This document shows positions 1-13,100 of a DNA stretch of 64,000 nt, piece after piece. Below the pieces are notes generated by a model. The model ran no database searches, was not told where the DNA came from, and saw only the letters and a program-made list of their open reading frames with translations. Numbering within the stretch: position 1 is the stretch's first letter; the number at the start of each line of letters is the position of its first letter. A program made the translations under genes and the position numbers. The stretch comes from Trichoplusia ni (Eukaryota; Arthropoda; Insecta; Lepidoptera; Noctuidae): NCBI RefSeq assembly GCF_003590095.1, contig NC_039478.1, forward strand, positions 6,262,001 through 6,326,000, read 5' to 3'.

Positions 1-3000
1 ATATTCCGAATGACAAGTGACGTGACTGAAGTGTCAGTTCATTGGAGCGATTTAATTGGCTTTGGAGCTCGAAGAAATTAAACTTGAGCTTTTAATTAAT
101 AAAATAAAGAATCTTTATAAAAAAAACAAATGAAATCTACCTTGCAATTGTCTTTTGGATTAGAGTAGATATCATAAGAAATAAGGGTCTTTTTTAAATT
201 AAACAATTTTTTAATCTAGTACGTGTTCTATTTTGAAATAACCTATTTTGTAAAAAAATCCGGAAACAAAGTTTCTTCTGCGCTCTTTTATGAGAACACT
301 TCCTATCAATAGTTATCTGAAATCATTCAAATGTAACGGCCGTCGGGCAGACACGACACCTGACGTCGTAATTGCGTTTATACTTAAATAAAACGCTTCG
401 GTAGTTTAGTTATGACTGTAAAATGTACGTGCATATAATAATAAATATGAAAAACAGTGATATAGATTGAATAAAGATAGCTTTATACTTATATTGTCTG
501 AAATATTCAAAGAAAGATGACGTAGTTAACATCATGAATCATATCTTTCTTAAGAAATAGACGACTAGCACTTAGTCCTGTACCAACTGTACCATGACTA
601 TTTACTAGACAACTCAAACCAAAAAAACATTATTTAGTTTTCAGAACGTCATGTCAGTTAGTGAACCGCGTACGAATTAATTTCTGACTTATGAAAAGGA
701 AAGAGTTTATAAATGCCAGTCTTTCCGAAGAAAAAAAACATATTAAACAAAGATCAAGTAAGCTACTAAATATCCACTAATTTCGATAATTCAGTGAAAT
801 TTTAAACCCACAAACTGAGTAGAAACAGGAATAGCCGCGGCATAGTCATGTATTGTTCAATTAAGCGACACGGTCACGCTTATTTCATGCAGTCTGCTTT
901 GACAGCAACTGTTGTGTACATTGTGCGTTGTATTCAGTAGACATTTGCCCTAAATACAATGATAAATGTTTTGTACAGCATACGATTCTTTTATATGTAT
1001 ATTGACGTTTTGTGTCCGGTTTTACTATTAAGCGTGCGTTTGTTAAGGAAAATGTAAAGGTAGAGTTCTAAAAAAATAGGCTAATTAACAACTCCATATA
1101 TTTAATATGGGTATGTTCAATTTTTTTCTTTTTTTTCTTCACCGTTCTGCATGTGCTGCATTGTGCAGTTAATTTATTATCAAATGAATTACAATATCGA
1201 AAAAAATCGAGTAGTCAAACACTGGTACTTAGCTGAATGAGATTAGACTGGCAGCCGATCCCCGACATACTTTGGAAAAGGCTAGGATTATGACTAAAGT
1301 TTCCTTCTGGTACTGAATTGAATCCATTCAACACATATTCTTGAATACCTACACTGGCATTTCTCAGTAGTGTTATATCAGAAATCTTAATAATCCTTTT
1401 GCGTCTCGCAAGCTGGACTGGCATGCAGACGTGCAGGTCATAACAAATAGATTTATTCACAAACAAGAGATTACCTGATCAACTTCAAATGAACATAAAA
1501 CGCATCAGGTTTTGTTATAAAAGGCGATCGTCAATTGTTTAACACGAAAAGATGACGTTTTTAATTTCTTTCTAAATTTTTAATGGCGATAATTTCTTCC
1601 TTAATATTATAAAGGTACGGGAATTTTATGAGCAATCTCAACATTGCCTTGTAAAATACCGAGCGATACACATTTATCCACGTTTTAATATACTTAGGTT
1701 TTTTTTTGTTTGTTTGATCGTTCAAGGGTAGCTTCAAAGCCTTGCATGACAATATTGACAATGCAATTTACAACTATAAACGACTTGACCGGTTTTGATA
1801 AAATTGGAATGGAGTGACATTTAAAAACATGGATTTTTTCAATCTCTTGATATTTTAGTATTTTGCTTTTATTATTATTTAAAGTCAAAGCCTAATGTGT
1901 ACCAGTATCTAGATACACAGGTTATTTCAACTCTACAAGTCACCACATACATGCATATATCGCATTAGAATCACAATGAGCAATTACGCTAATGACTGAT
2001 TTAGCTCGTTAGAAGTTTCCGTCCAAAGACTAACGGGCTCGAATAAAAAAACTATTAATATTATTAGTTATTAATAGCCATAATTTAGCCGGCACGTGTT
2101 AAAGAAAATGAACAGGCGAGTCAGTGATTGATGTAATTAATACAAAATGATGTGTTGATTAGGTTGTAATTTGTTTGTCTCATAGTACGGTAGCTAAGAT
2201 ATATTGAAATCCGACTGATGTAAAACAAATGTATGCGGATGGTATACTTTTTTTAATAGATGATCACGTGGGTTTAGGTTTTAAATTAACTTCGAATAGA
2301 TGATGATCCATTGACTTCACATTTTGAAGAGTTTGTTGTATCTCTATTTGTTATTTTTTTATGTTTACTTAGCTGGAAATAATCAGCGTCGTTGGTTGCT
2401 GCTAGTACCGTAGCTGTTATTAAAGTATCTGACAAATTCTAAAATTTGCATTTAAAGAAGTCCTTATTTTGTTTCATTTCCAGGTCTTTTTTTATTTCAC
2501 GATGTATTTTTTTTATCACCAATAAATAATTAAATACTCCTTCATTTTATTTTCGAGATAATATTCTTTACCGCCATTGAAGTCAGCATGTCGACGCCTT
2601 CACCCAAAAGCGGTGATGTAAAAGTCGGACTTAAAACGTTTAAAATGTCTCAACATGTGGTCAATGGCGATTAATCTGTCAATGACCACCCATTTCGGGT
2701 ACAAGTTCCGTCTTATGAGCTTAAGCACTGTACCGACTGTCAATCCAAAGTCTTTACAAGAACCAGTATTGTGAGCTCTTTAAGGAGGATGGTTGTGAAT
2801 GTTAAAGAGAGATAGCACTAAGCATAGTGTTGTGTTTCGACTCACCTCCTCAATAACTACAGTCCCGCTTTAAGAGATCGTGGTAAGCATGCAAGAGACA
2901 GGCCGTAGTAGTTCAAGTTTACAAAATATGAGAAAACGAACTTTAACGCTTCGAGTTTTTTTTATTTGGGTGACTTCTAAAACAACAAAATTAATATGTT

Positions 3001-4277
3001 AAGAATAACATATATTCCTCACATCATACTATTAGTGCTATATCATACAGCTCAACAGAAACACTCGGATATGAATTATTTTTAAAAACAAAAACGTACA
3101 ACCGAAAGACGACTTAAAGAAATTTTAATTCGTCTAAAAGAATCAACAAAATCGGTTCATTCTGTTCAAAGTTAAGAGGCGACAAAAAGACGATATCTTG
3201 AGAACCTCCTTTGAATTTTGGTCTGTTGAAAACAGTTGACTATCGTAGTTACTTGACATAAAAGTTGGAAGTGGCCCAAATTCGTACTCCTTAATATTCG
3301 TCTCCAAAGTCAGTGCACACGAACCTGTGTGGCTCAATTATTTAATGACCCAAACCGTTGCGGAAGTCCCTTATTCTGACGAATATAATCTAACTGTCGT
3401 ATTGACACACCGCCGACTCTTGCGAGAGCTATGAATAAAAATAGGACAGCGATCGGTTTAAATCATGAAAGCATGCTTAAGGAAAATTGCCCTGGAAATG
3501 TGTAATTAATGTGTCAGAGAATATTTCATTTGACGCTGTAACAGGTTTAAATTCCAATCCAACATTTAATTTCATGAGTTATGAAATAAGAATTTCGAAC
3601 GGTTTCTCTGTCGGTGCGAATTACAAAGAGGCTGGTATTCGTATACATCAAATGTGTTAATTAAGGTATCTGGAATATAGTGTTATGAAATATTCAATTT
3701 TGCGTCTACCAAATTTTGAGACAATATCGCAGAATTACTGACAAAAGCTACCGACGCCATAGAGGCAAACGATTAACTGATCAAAACAACACTAAATTGT
3801 TATTAAACACTTTGTTTAATAGCCTACCAGACAATGAAGAACAATTATTCTTAATTCCAAATAAACGCGATTTCACTAAACGCCACGTCACACACACAGC
3901 CGCCTCGTTACTCGTAAATCACATAATTGTACATGTGACAACCCTGGAGATAAAGAGAATTGAATTTAATTGACTGTTCTAAAAATAGTCCGGGATTTAA
4001 ACTAACAGGGCTGTCACGTAGACGAAGCGTGATGAGGCCCTTACGAGTGCATTGTCTTGTCTTGTATGTGATATCTTGTAGTCTTTTGTTTTTGTTCCCG
4101 ATCCTTGATGGGCTTGATTGAAATAGGTAGCTGTCTTTATTTGGAAATTAGGAGTTATTTTGTTCGATGATTCATCGATCACCTAATTAAGCAGTGATTC
4201 TGCAGTTGTGGAAGTGAAACGGAGCGATACTCGATGTAGAGCTGAATCTTTTTCCGACATCTGCATTTACTTATTTA

Positions 4278-4469
4278 CTAGCTTTTCGGTCGGCTATATC
4301 GCATTTCCAAGAGAACTCTTCAAAAGTCCGGGTTATAAACTATGCTTTGCTGCTCAAGGTCAACTCTATCCCTGTACCAAATTTCATTAAAATCAGTTCA
4401 GTGGTTTAGACGTGAAAGCGTAACAGTCAGACAGAGTTACTTTCGCATTTATAATATTAGTAGGGATTT
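4278..4469 (+). repeat. Degraded retroposon 3' fragment
   Basis: The stretch has the wording of a common lepidopteran non-LTR or SINE 3' region: 'actagcttttcggtcgg' near the start, then 'ctatccctgtaccaaattt', 'aaaatcagttcagtggttt', 'cgtgaaagcgtaacagtcag' and the closing 'ttataatattagtaggg'. The two overlapping short open frames here are by-products of the repeat. The assignment rests on remembered family wording; no alignment was run. Confidence 0.6.
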
Positions 4470-7400
4470 ATTTATTAGGATACCAATTAGAACGGTAGGT
4501 ATATATCAGTATATCACAAAAACAATGTTGTACCATGAGAAAGTGAGTTATAATAAAGTCACTCAGTCATTAAAAGGTGATGGTAGAGGTCCAGAACCTA
4601 TAGATTCATTATTGTTCGGCATTACCCGCTTCTTTTGAAGTGCTCGATACATAACGATACATAACTATCATAGTTTTATGGTCCAGTTTTGATTAAATAC
4701 TACGATGAAGTCTTAACGACTATTGCCACGATATAATCTATATTCGAGACAGCTGTACTAAAGTGCCTAGATATGCAATCCTCAATGCAAATGGTACTAA
4801 TAAGTGCATATTAGGTACAACTTTATCGTATTGAATGGCATGAACTAACTACGTCAATTGTGGTACTATTGAAATCTTATCTTGCAGTTGCAAGTTTTAA
4901 TTAATACAGAATTGTATTGTATGGTTATATTAGAATTATTATTGAAACATGTTTTATTCAAAATGTAGAGTCGCCGAGTGATATATTGATACAACTTTTG
5001 TATAAAAAAATAAAGTGTAAACATAAAGAAAATTATCTAATTATCGTATATCATGTTGACAGTTCTAAAACAAGAATTACGTAATATTAATCAGATTTAT
5101 TTCGATCTTAAAGATATTTCGGTTCTCATTAAAATAAATGAGGTGTTTTAAAACTACAACTAAATTATGCTTTCCGCTGATGACTAGATTATTTACATCT
5201 CCTGTTTAAAAACTAATAAGTTACTTGTAGAACGTGCGAAAATCTGTAAAAAAGCTTTAGGTTAAAGTAGGTATCGAAAAAGGAAGTCAAAATTTCACAA
5301 TCCTTAATACATTGCGCTATCCTAAAATAGTAGTGATTCAACATTAATATCAAACTAAATGTCACTTAGTCGGTGACATGAAAAAGGGAGTTAGTCTGAG
5401 ACAAAGGCGTAGGTAATAGTCGCCTTATATTATTAGAATTGCAATAATTGTGATTTTGTGTCTAGAATAAACAGAAGTACACATTTTAGAAGCATATAAG
5501 TATAAAACTTTGAATCCAATTTTGTCTAAAATTATATATCATTATAGCGCTAATATAAACAATTATTAAAGAAAATTGACCCAAAAAATGAACTCAACCC
5601 ATGCAATTATTTTATATGACGATACTTTTAAATAGTTTTATTGGAATTCACTGATGATTTAGAAAAAAGTTCGTCATTACTATGAACAGAAGCCATATGT
5701 TTAATATGAAGGTTATCTATTCAAACAAACTGTTTATTAGGAGCATTGGTTTTCCCATGCAATAAGTTGGTGTTAATAATCGCCCTGTAAAACCCACTTT
5801 CGACTTGTAGCAATGAAATATGACTCGGAAAGCGGTTACGCACGTAATTGTATGTGATATAAAAGTGATTTATGTATGGAATTAGTCTCTACTAGAAACT
5901 GGTATTAAAACTAGTCAGATCGGGAGATATAGTCGAACAAATATACGTTTTTAATATTGACATGCGCGTGCACTTAACGTCAGTTTCGTAGGACATATTC
6001 AATTAAGCCTTAGGTCTAGATTGAGTGAATAAAATTGATCGGATTTTAATGTGCTTTCTTGAACTGTGTTTGATTATTCTGTAAAGTCCGCCCCTCTAGC
6101 CAAGTGTAATTTCTGGGATCGTAAAAAATAACCTTTAAATATACGGAAATAGTATTTCATTTCGCTTAGTCTTACTGATTTTCTTTTATCATACGAAGTC
6201 ATGAAAGGCCACTTTCCAAACTTGGCCAAAGGAGTGCCAAACTTCTAGTGACTAAAACCCACCCATGTTCCTTCCTTTGCCCTTCTTGCACCGTGGCTAC
6301 ATTTTGCTTTTACTTTTACTCTTACTGTCATATCCATCATCTCCGTTTTACGCGTACTTATCAGGATTGCCCGACTACATTGTCATTTTAAAATTCTGTG
6401 CGATGCTTTCATTCTGCACAGAATACAATTGAGGAGAGAGATTTCACAAATTGATACTTTTATTAATTAGGGTAAAATAAAACCTAACAAGAATGAAAAA
6501 GAGTAAGAAATTACATGTTATCTTAGAGTATAAAGAAGCCAAGCATAAAGGTCAAATTTAGGATTCTTTTAAAATTTTCCTCAAAACCCTTTCCAGAACA
6601 TGAGGTCAAAGATGAAAGACAAAATAACTTAAAAGTCGTCCATTTATTTAAAAACTGTTCAATTAACTTTTAAAAAATAAATATAAATTTAAACATACAA
6701 CTTAAGTGTGCAATACTTTACAGTGGAGATCAATAAACATTGTTGTAAGTTTAAACATAGCTTGTTAAACAGATTTAACGAGTAGGTACGCAAACACATA
6801 TTTGGAACTCGGTAACCAGGCGAAACAAGTTTCGGTATCGAACAACGATATTGAAGGGCGAGTCAATCTGCCAAGATTATCTGAACATCCTTAGTGCTTT
6901 TACGTTCAAGTTCATGTAAAGATGCTTAATCCTTTGCACAGAGCACACATTAAAAAAGTCTTGAATAATCGCTTACTAACCTGCTTTACACGTCCACTGT
7001 GCAGTGTAAAATCGTAATTAGAACAGCTACTTGTAAAATTGTAAGGTATTAAATTGTGGTCATTAAAATAATTAGGTACAAATAAACGAAATGAATTCTT
7101 ATAGGCGACGGGCGTGGCATACCAAGCTATATTCAGCTGCATTCCGCCATTGTGTGCATATGAACCGCCCTTTACCTTTGATGATATTTTATGTACACCC
7201 ACCGGAACTAAACAATTAAGTACGGAACAAGTACACCTACTGAATAAACTGGAGTAAGGCCGTTTATGATTAACATTTCATTGCGTCAATGCCTTTGGTT
7301 CGTCCTTAGAGAAATTGTGAATGTTGCTTTTGAAAATATCTATCCTTTATCCGATTAATGACTGGCATGAAGACGCATGGCTGATACTGTCCGTCACTGA

Positions 7401-9421
7401 AAAGCATGACGTTACACAAATATATTATGTACTTGTAAAAACGTCGTAAATTTTAAGTTTTACTTTAGAGGAATTCGGGTAATAGCTTTATTTAAGTTTC
7501 CCAGAAAAATCCACACGAGCAACCGATTCCGAACGTCTGTAAGTGAATATTAAATAAGATATTAAAATATTTCAGGAAAATTTTGAAGTTCGTGCATACA
7601 GTTATGAATTCTTCATACGAAAATTAGTAAAAAAAATCATATGGATTTACATTTGACATAGATTGCTAACCGAATATTATATCGTCAAAATCAGCTTTGT
7701 TTAATAATAAATAGTTATATGCTTATTAAAGGAATTAAAATTTGCTTACAGTTCAAAAGAATACTCATCGATTTCTTCGTATTGTACCAGTACCGAAAGC
7801 ATCAATTGTCTTTTTCTGTCTGGCTTCACTGTTGGCAGGGCAGCTGTCTCTTCATGTCTGCCAATTAAAATTAACTACATACCACTGTCTCCATTTGTAA
7901 AATTAACATTAATAGCATCTGATGAAATTAATAAAATGTTTTATCCATGCAATGTTTGTTTCAAACTATTGCTAGTTTATTCCTGTAGGACTAAATATCT
8001 CTATCGGTTTTAATGCCGAATTCTTCTTTTGCATGCTCTTAATTCCGTCTTCGTGCATTTCAATATTTACGTTCATCTCGCTTTGATATGACAATTTCAT
8101 TAGTATTGGCTGTTTGCCCTGGGTCTGTCGCTTCCACCTTATTTTCTTCAACAACAATACTGTTTGTACAGTTAAAAGTGTCTGCCTTACTTTTAAATGT
8201 CTTTTCTATATTTAACTCCACTTTCTTTTTAATTAAGCCCAAATGGCCTTAATCGTGTTTTTGTAATGAATTCCAAGCTATTTTTATTACTAGGCTATTT
8301 TAAATAGCATTCATATCTTAGTCTTTATTTATTTGTGTTATTATTGCATTTCAATCTTTCAAATGTCAAGTGTCCAGTGAGAACTGATTTCTCAATGCAG
8401 AATCTATTCAGATACATTAACTTATCTAGCTGAACACATGTTTGTTTATGACTTGTGATTTTAATGAACCGGTTTCATATATTTAAATACAGTTTGAGGG
8501 ATTATCTGTAGTACTATTATTACTTGCTATATGTGCATCAATATGCATACTTTGCATTACGGAAAATTTGTACTCACGTGTTTATCGTAAACAGCCATTA
8601 GTTTTGAGGCCAGCGTTAGCAATGACATTTTCTTGCAGTCTATCAAAGAGCAATTAACGGCTCTACGTACTTATGCTTCCTATCAAAACCGTTGTGTTGT
8701 CTTACTCCAAAGTAAACGGTTCAATTGATTTAGTAATATTGTTAAATCTTTACAATATCATATCAATTGTCTGTCCTCGTGTTATGTCAAATAGAAGAGA
8801 TTGTCGATAAGATACGTGCGGTCATGTGGCAGACCGATTGCGTATGAATCAGGTGATCAGTGATCTTACTTACCAGATGTAAACAGATACAGCTTTATCG
8901 CCCCTTAAACTAGGTACAATGATAAGGTAGCCATTGTATTTAATGTCAGTTTGGATGTAGAGTTATGTTTTGATAAAACACGTCTTGTACATTCTCATGA
9001 GCGCTTTCATATATTTTCTCAACAAAAACAACGGAAACATTAGTTTCTGTGTTAATTTAATTAGCATAAAAAACAGTTTCTAAAATAAAATGGTAAAAAC
9101 CTATATTTTCTTTTAAGGCTAAGTTATTTCAGTCGTTTGCTATTTTAAAAGATTTGTCTGGCCTATCTAATTCCAGATTACATTGATAATACTATCTAGA
9201 ATTAGGTAGATACCAACTCAAATCACTGAATCTCACTCTATTTGTTTTGATGGCACTTGAAAAAAGTATCATTTCAAAACTAAGTTCAGCATGGATTTAA
9301 CATTCATTCTGCTAGGTAAAAAAAATTATATATGAATGTTTAGTCTCAATGAAATGTTGTTTTTCTTGGTTATTATGATTATGTACTTGATAAGTAGTGT
9401 TTGTAGTAAAGCAAGAAAATA

Positions 9422-9431
9422 ATATTTTCAG
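9422..9431 (+). other. Possible splice acceptor before exon A
   Basis: 'atattttcag' ends at 9431 and is followed at once by a sharp rise in GC and CpG content. This suggests that exon A begins at 9432 and is joined to an upstream untranslated exon. The alternative is that the CpG-rich block is itself the promoter and start-site region, and the AG is fortuitous. The upstream polypyrimidine tract is weak. Confidence 0.4.
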
Positions 9432-9686
9432 GGCGGTGCCGAGGCACGCGGGGCTGACTCCACGGCAGCGGACAGGCGGCGCGCGCGTATCTCCACTACT
9501 CCGCTCGTCCGCGCCCGCGCCGCACGGCTCGCACGCACCCGACCACACGCATCCTGTGCCCTCCCGAACCGTACTCGCGAACCGTTACCAAACAACCGCA
9601 GTGACAGTGGACATAAAACTACCTTAACTATAACAAAAACAAGTGAAATCCTCAGTGATTCCGTTTAGTGCTCGGTAACCGAGTGA
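9432..9686 (+). other. for: 5' UTR of PKG isoform A
   Basis: A leader of about 255 bases, very GC- and CpG-rich in its first 130 bases, directly upstream of the exon A start codon. I find no ATG anywhere in it, as expected for a leader scanned to the first AUG. The last in-frame codon before the start is TGA (9684-9686), which fixes the start at 9687. A 13-base palindrome, ctcggtaaccgag (9671-9683), ends one codon before the ATG. The true 5' end is unknown: 9432 is a possible acceptor, but the start site may also lie inside this block. Confidence 0.55.
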
Positions 9687-10174
9687 ATGCGCGTGTGTTT
9701 CGACACCCTCTGCTTTGGATCGTCACAGCGAACAGCTGCTGACGATGAGCCGAGGGCCTTAGTGAACACTGGTGGAGGAGCGCTTACCGTGGCGCCTACA
9801 GTGAACGGCGATAGACGTGCTTTAAACGAGACTTATAGAGAGATCGAATTAAATGGTATAATGGGGACTCCTAGCGCTATGAACGCGGATTCAGAGAATT
9901 GTGTTGCTAATGCAACGATGGCGAACGATATGCAGCCTCTCATAGAGAGGATCCGAGAACTGGAATCGTTGCTGAAGCAGCGAGACCAGGAAATGCTGGA
10001 ACTGCGCTCGCAACTCGATAAGTTGCAGAGCGTGTTCCCGTACCAGCAGTATGCCCGAGGATCGAGAGGTCCCAGGAAGCAGAGAGCCCAGGGTATCTCT
10101 GCCGAGCCACAGACCAGCTCGTCTCTGCAGGACCTGACTCACCAAACATTCCCTATTTACGACAAGAGCGAAGC
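9687..10174 (+). CDS. for: cGMP-dependent protein kinase, alternative first coding exon A (foraging, I-alpha-like N-terminus)
   Basis: First coding exon of cytosolic cGMP-dependent protein kinase, a Ser/Thr kinase activated by cGMP. It encodes 162 codons plus two bases. It opens MRVCFDTLCF, close to the MR-CFD-LCF start of Drosophila foraging; Cys4 and Cys9 are possible lipidation sites. Residues 85-113 form a leucine-zipper coiled coil with a/d residues L85, I89, L92, L96, R99, M103, L106, L110 and L113, the PKG dimerisation segment. Residues 133-141, RAQGISAEP, are the autoinhibitory pseudosubstrate, identical to PKG I-alpha and Drosophila. The start is fixed by an in-frame TGA directly upstream. 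The exon ends in phase 2 at gtaagt and joins the exon at 45008, completing an Ala codon. Residues 11-80 are variable and probably disordered. The identification is firm; use of this exon in mRNA is inferred. Confidence 0.93.
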
Positions 10175-10180
10175 GTAAGT
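10175..10180 (+). other. for: Splice donor of exon A
   Basis: Consensus gtaagt after '...gaagc'. Splicing here leaves GC, which the first base of the exon at 45008 completes to GCA (Ala). The open frame would otherwise stop at TAA (10176-10178) inside the donor itself. Confidence 0.9.
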
Positions 10181-13100
10181 ATCATTTTGTTATCAATACT
10201 CGATAAACTAAACAAGTTCACATTCATGAGATAACGAATAAATTAGGTAATGTATTGCTACAGTTAACAATCATGTTCAATCGTATTTATTTAATAGTAG
10301 AATGAAACATTATACATTTGGTCGTAAGTCGGTAAAAATCTTGACTGGGCAGATAATAGTTCATACCTTTTCCGACTGGTGGGAGTGAACGGACATACTC
10401 AGAGTGTTAATTAAGTTGCACCTGTTGCGTGCAAACCGATACTTTAAATAATAATACACATAAAGTACAATGCTGGCGTAAAATCTTGCGTAATCCCTTG
10501 ACAGACCACCGGATCTAGTCTTAGTGACACTAGCTTTAATAATTTTGATAAATGACACAGACATTTGACATTCCATTTGTCGATTGCGTTTTGTTTGCAA
10601 ACAAAGGAATCCTCCAATCAATCTTGATAATGACGTACTGTGTAAACGCATCGAGCTCATTCCAATTCCAAACATCGATAAGATCATTACAACGACATAG
10701 ATATTTCAAATTTAAATACCTATCTAGGAATGCTGTCACTTCGAAAGTCGGAAGATTCAAGTGACCACGTGGAACGTTAGATTGTTTATTTAGGTTAATA
10801 CCACTTCAAATGGTGCGACCGAAAAAAAGATCTAATAATAATCAAATCAGAGCCGTTTAAGAACAGCTAATAAAGACAGACAAAGTTAATGAGATTAGTG
10901 GCACTAATGTCCGAATTTCCCGAGCAAGTCCACATAAATCACAAAATTTTCATAACGTAGCTGGAATATTTGCAGATAATCTCAAATAACTTGTAAACAG
11001 TTTGCGTCATAATATACAGGCGAAGATAGTTTGCATCGCTTCAAATTGAAGTGACGACAGCGTTAATTTTTGAATCGTGACGGACAAATTTAATGGCCAC
11101 AAATTAGCGTAATAACCTCTAATTTAGTTATGTAAATAGTTTGACATTCTTGTATAAATATCAACTGAAATTTTAAGGTCTTCGATATTTTCTTCGACAA
11201 GTAGAAAAAACAACAAAATTAGTTTTATAATTTTATCAGATTCTTTCAAAAACTTCCACGTGTTGAAGTCTTCTTAGTAAAGTAAATAAACTAATTAGTT
11301 GACATTTTGATTACTGTTGTGTATTTTGACAACTTGTCTTATAAAAATAGAGTATAGTTTATGACATAAGATTCACTTCAATGTAATAAATTGATAACCC
11401 AAGAAATGTTTGTATACAGTAATCGTAACGCTTTATAATAAAAAAACAACTGACTGAAAGTGACAAAGGAGGAAACTACTACAATATTATTTTTTAAAAG
11501 AATGTATTATGGTATTCGAATTGTAAAAATGTACTGACTTTTTAAAAAGGAGCAATATTTTAAAGGCATCAACGTGGCTAACTTAAAAAACAAAAAGTCA
11601 AAATAATACATTCATATATAAAAAATCCATTGATTATTTTACACAAAGCTTGCTTATCAACGGAATCTGTTACATGGTATTAGTATGCTTAATCAGAAGC
11701 CATTTAACCGACAAATGCAACAAAACGAGGTGTAATAGTGTGAACGATATCATGAATTTTAATATACCCATTAGTATTCGAACCGATGTCATATGGGAAG
11801 GAATCCAAGCCCATGTCATTTATCCTTCGCGTTTACCTTCATCAACAATATTCAGTCGCAAAAACAAACTGCAAATTAAATTGATATTACGCATAATATC
11901 GCAGTTATTTTAATTAATTTGACATTTATGGGCTTCATTCTCGGCTCAATTAGTATGTGGACATAAGTTTGCGATTTTATTTTAATCCTAATCGATATTC
12001 CAAAGTTGATCTGAATCTCGTAGTAGGCCTACCATATTCCGCAAGTACTTGTGATGTTACGATTTTGTACCGCGTTCTTGAAAAGGTACGAAAAGATCTA
12101 GATAAAGTTCTACGGGTTATTCATTAGCATTTATTAGCAGTTTAAAAATACAGTCAAAATGTGGCGGTTCAAGGCGAATAGATAACCTTTATGATTGTCC
12201 TTATCATGTCCCATCGCACTCGTAGGCTTCAAACGTTTTTATTCCGCAATGTCACATTTTTTATTTGTCTTTAGCTGCCGGTTATGAGTTTTTACCTCAA
12301 TCTGTTCTAAAACGGAGGCGAAAATTTTAACCTTTCAATGTAAGGCGGTCACCATGACGGTTGACATTTACTGAGACAGATTTGTATTAACCACAAGGGC
12401 TAACAGAATATAAATTGACTCTTGGTATTCCAAGAAAACTGAAGGCATCAAAATAATTATACCTATGTGCTAGTAGGGTTAAATTAATTTTGTATAGCTG
12501 TATCATTTTATGTGACCTATTGTAACGGGGCTCCAAAAAAGAACTTCTCAAGAAATCAATATTCGAATTCGAATCTGGACTGACCCGTTAATAATGATAA
12601 TTGTCATTTCATGGCTCCCCTTTTTTGCTATTTAACTTGCTTTTTTTATGGTATTTCACTGGTAAGGTCAGCCAAGGCTAAGGTCGTAACCAAAAGTTTC
12701 ATCAAGACTTAAATTGTTTTCTATACCCACTTTCGACGAAATAAGTAGGCGGCTACCCAATTTATCTCCAGTCTGTATTCACATATTTATCGGCCCAATG
12801 GATATTAAATAACATTTCTGTACCACTTATCCCTATCAAGCCTTTATAGATCGTTGGAATTTTGTGTCCACATGCATTCAGTTTGTCATAAACTACTATC
12901 AGCTGACATCAAATATTCTAGGCACGATAATTTGTTGCTGTTTGAACAGCAATACGTCACAAATAATAAAAGATTAGATTCAATAGTGATAACAGGTGGT
13001 GATAATTTCGTTAATGGTGGGAATTATGATTTTATTGACATTTAGTATTGTGTTAGCGTGATAAAGAAAGCGTATGCTTTTGTTTCTGAAGGTGATCTTG

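Larger units (their letters stand above)
1..9431. other. Non-coding region upstream of PKG exon A
   Basis: AT-rich sequence with no exon that I can support. It may be intergenic, or intronic to a 5' untranslated PKG exon lying further upstream, because an acceptor-like site sits at its right edge. It holds one degraded retroposon tail (4278-4469) and a 28-codon ATG reading frame at 2588-2674 of unknown meaning. Longer open frames such as 3716-3973 (plus) and 6912-7202 (minus) start at non-ATG codons or resemble nothing I know, and are within what chance gives in DNA of this composition. Confidence 0.6.

Noticed and set aside
6912..7202. A 96-codon minus-strand frame
   Set aside because: No recognisable content, no splice context; compatible with chance.
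7972..8242. Two overlapping Lys/Glu/Asn-rich minus-strand frames that could be joined by a frameshift
   Set aside because: Such composition arises easily in AT-rich DNA; too short to support a pseudogene.
9312..9548. A minus-strand frame rich in Cys, Gly and Ala over the CpG-rich leader
   Set aside because: Antisense shadow of the GC-rich 5' UTR, where stops are rare because of composition.
9891..10149. Two minus-strand frames opposite PKG exon A
   Set aside because: Antisense shadows of the real exon.
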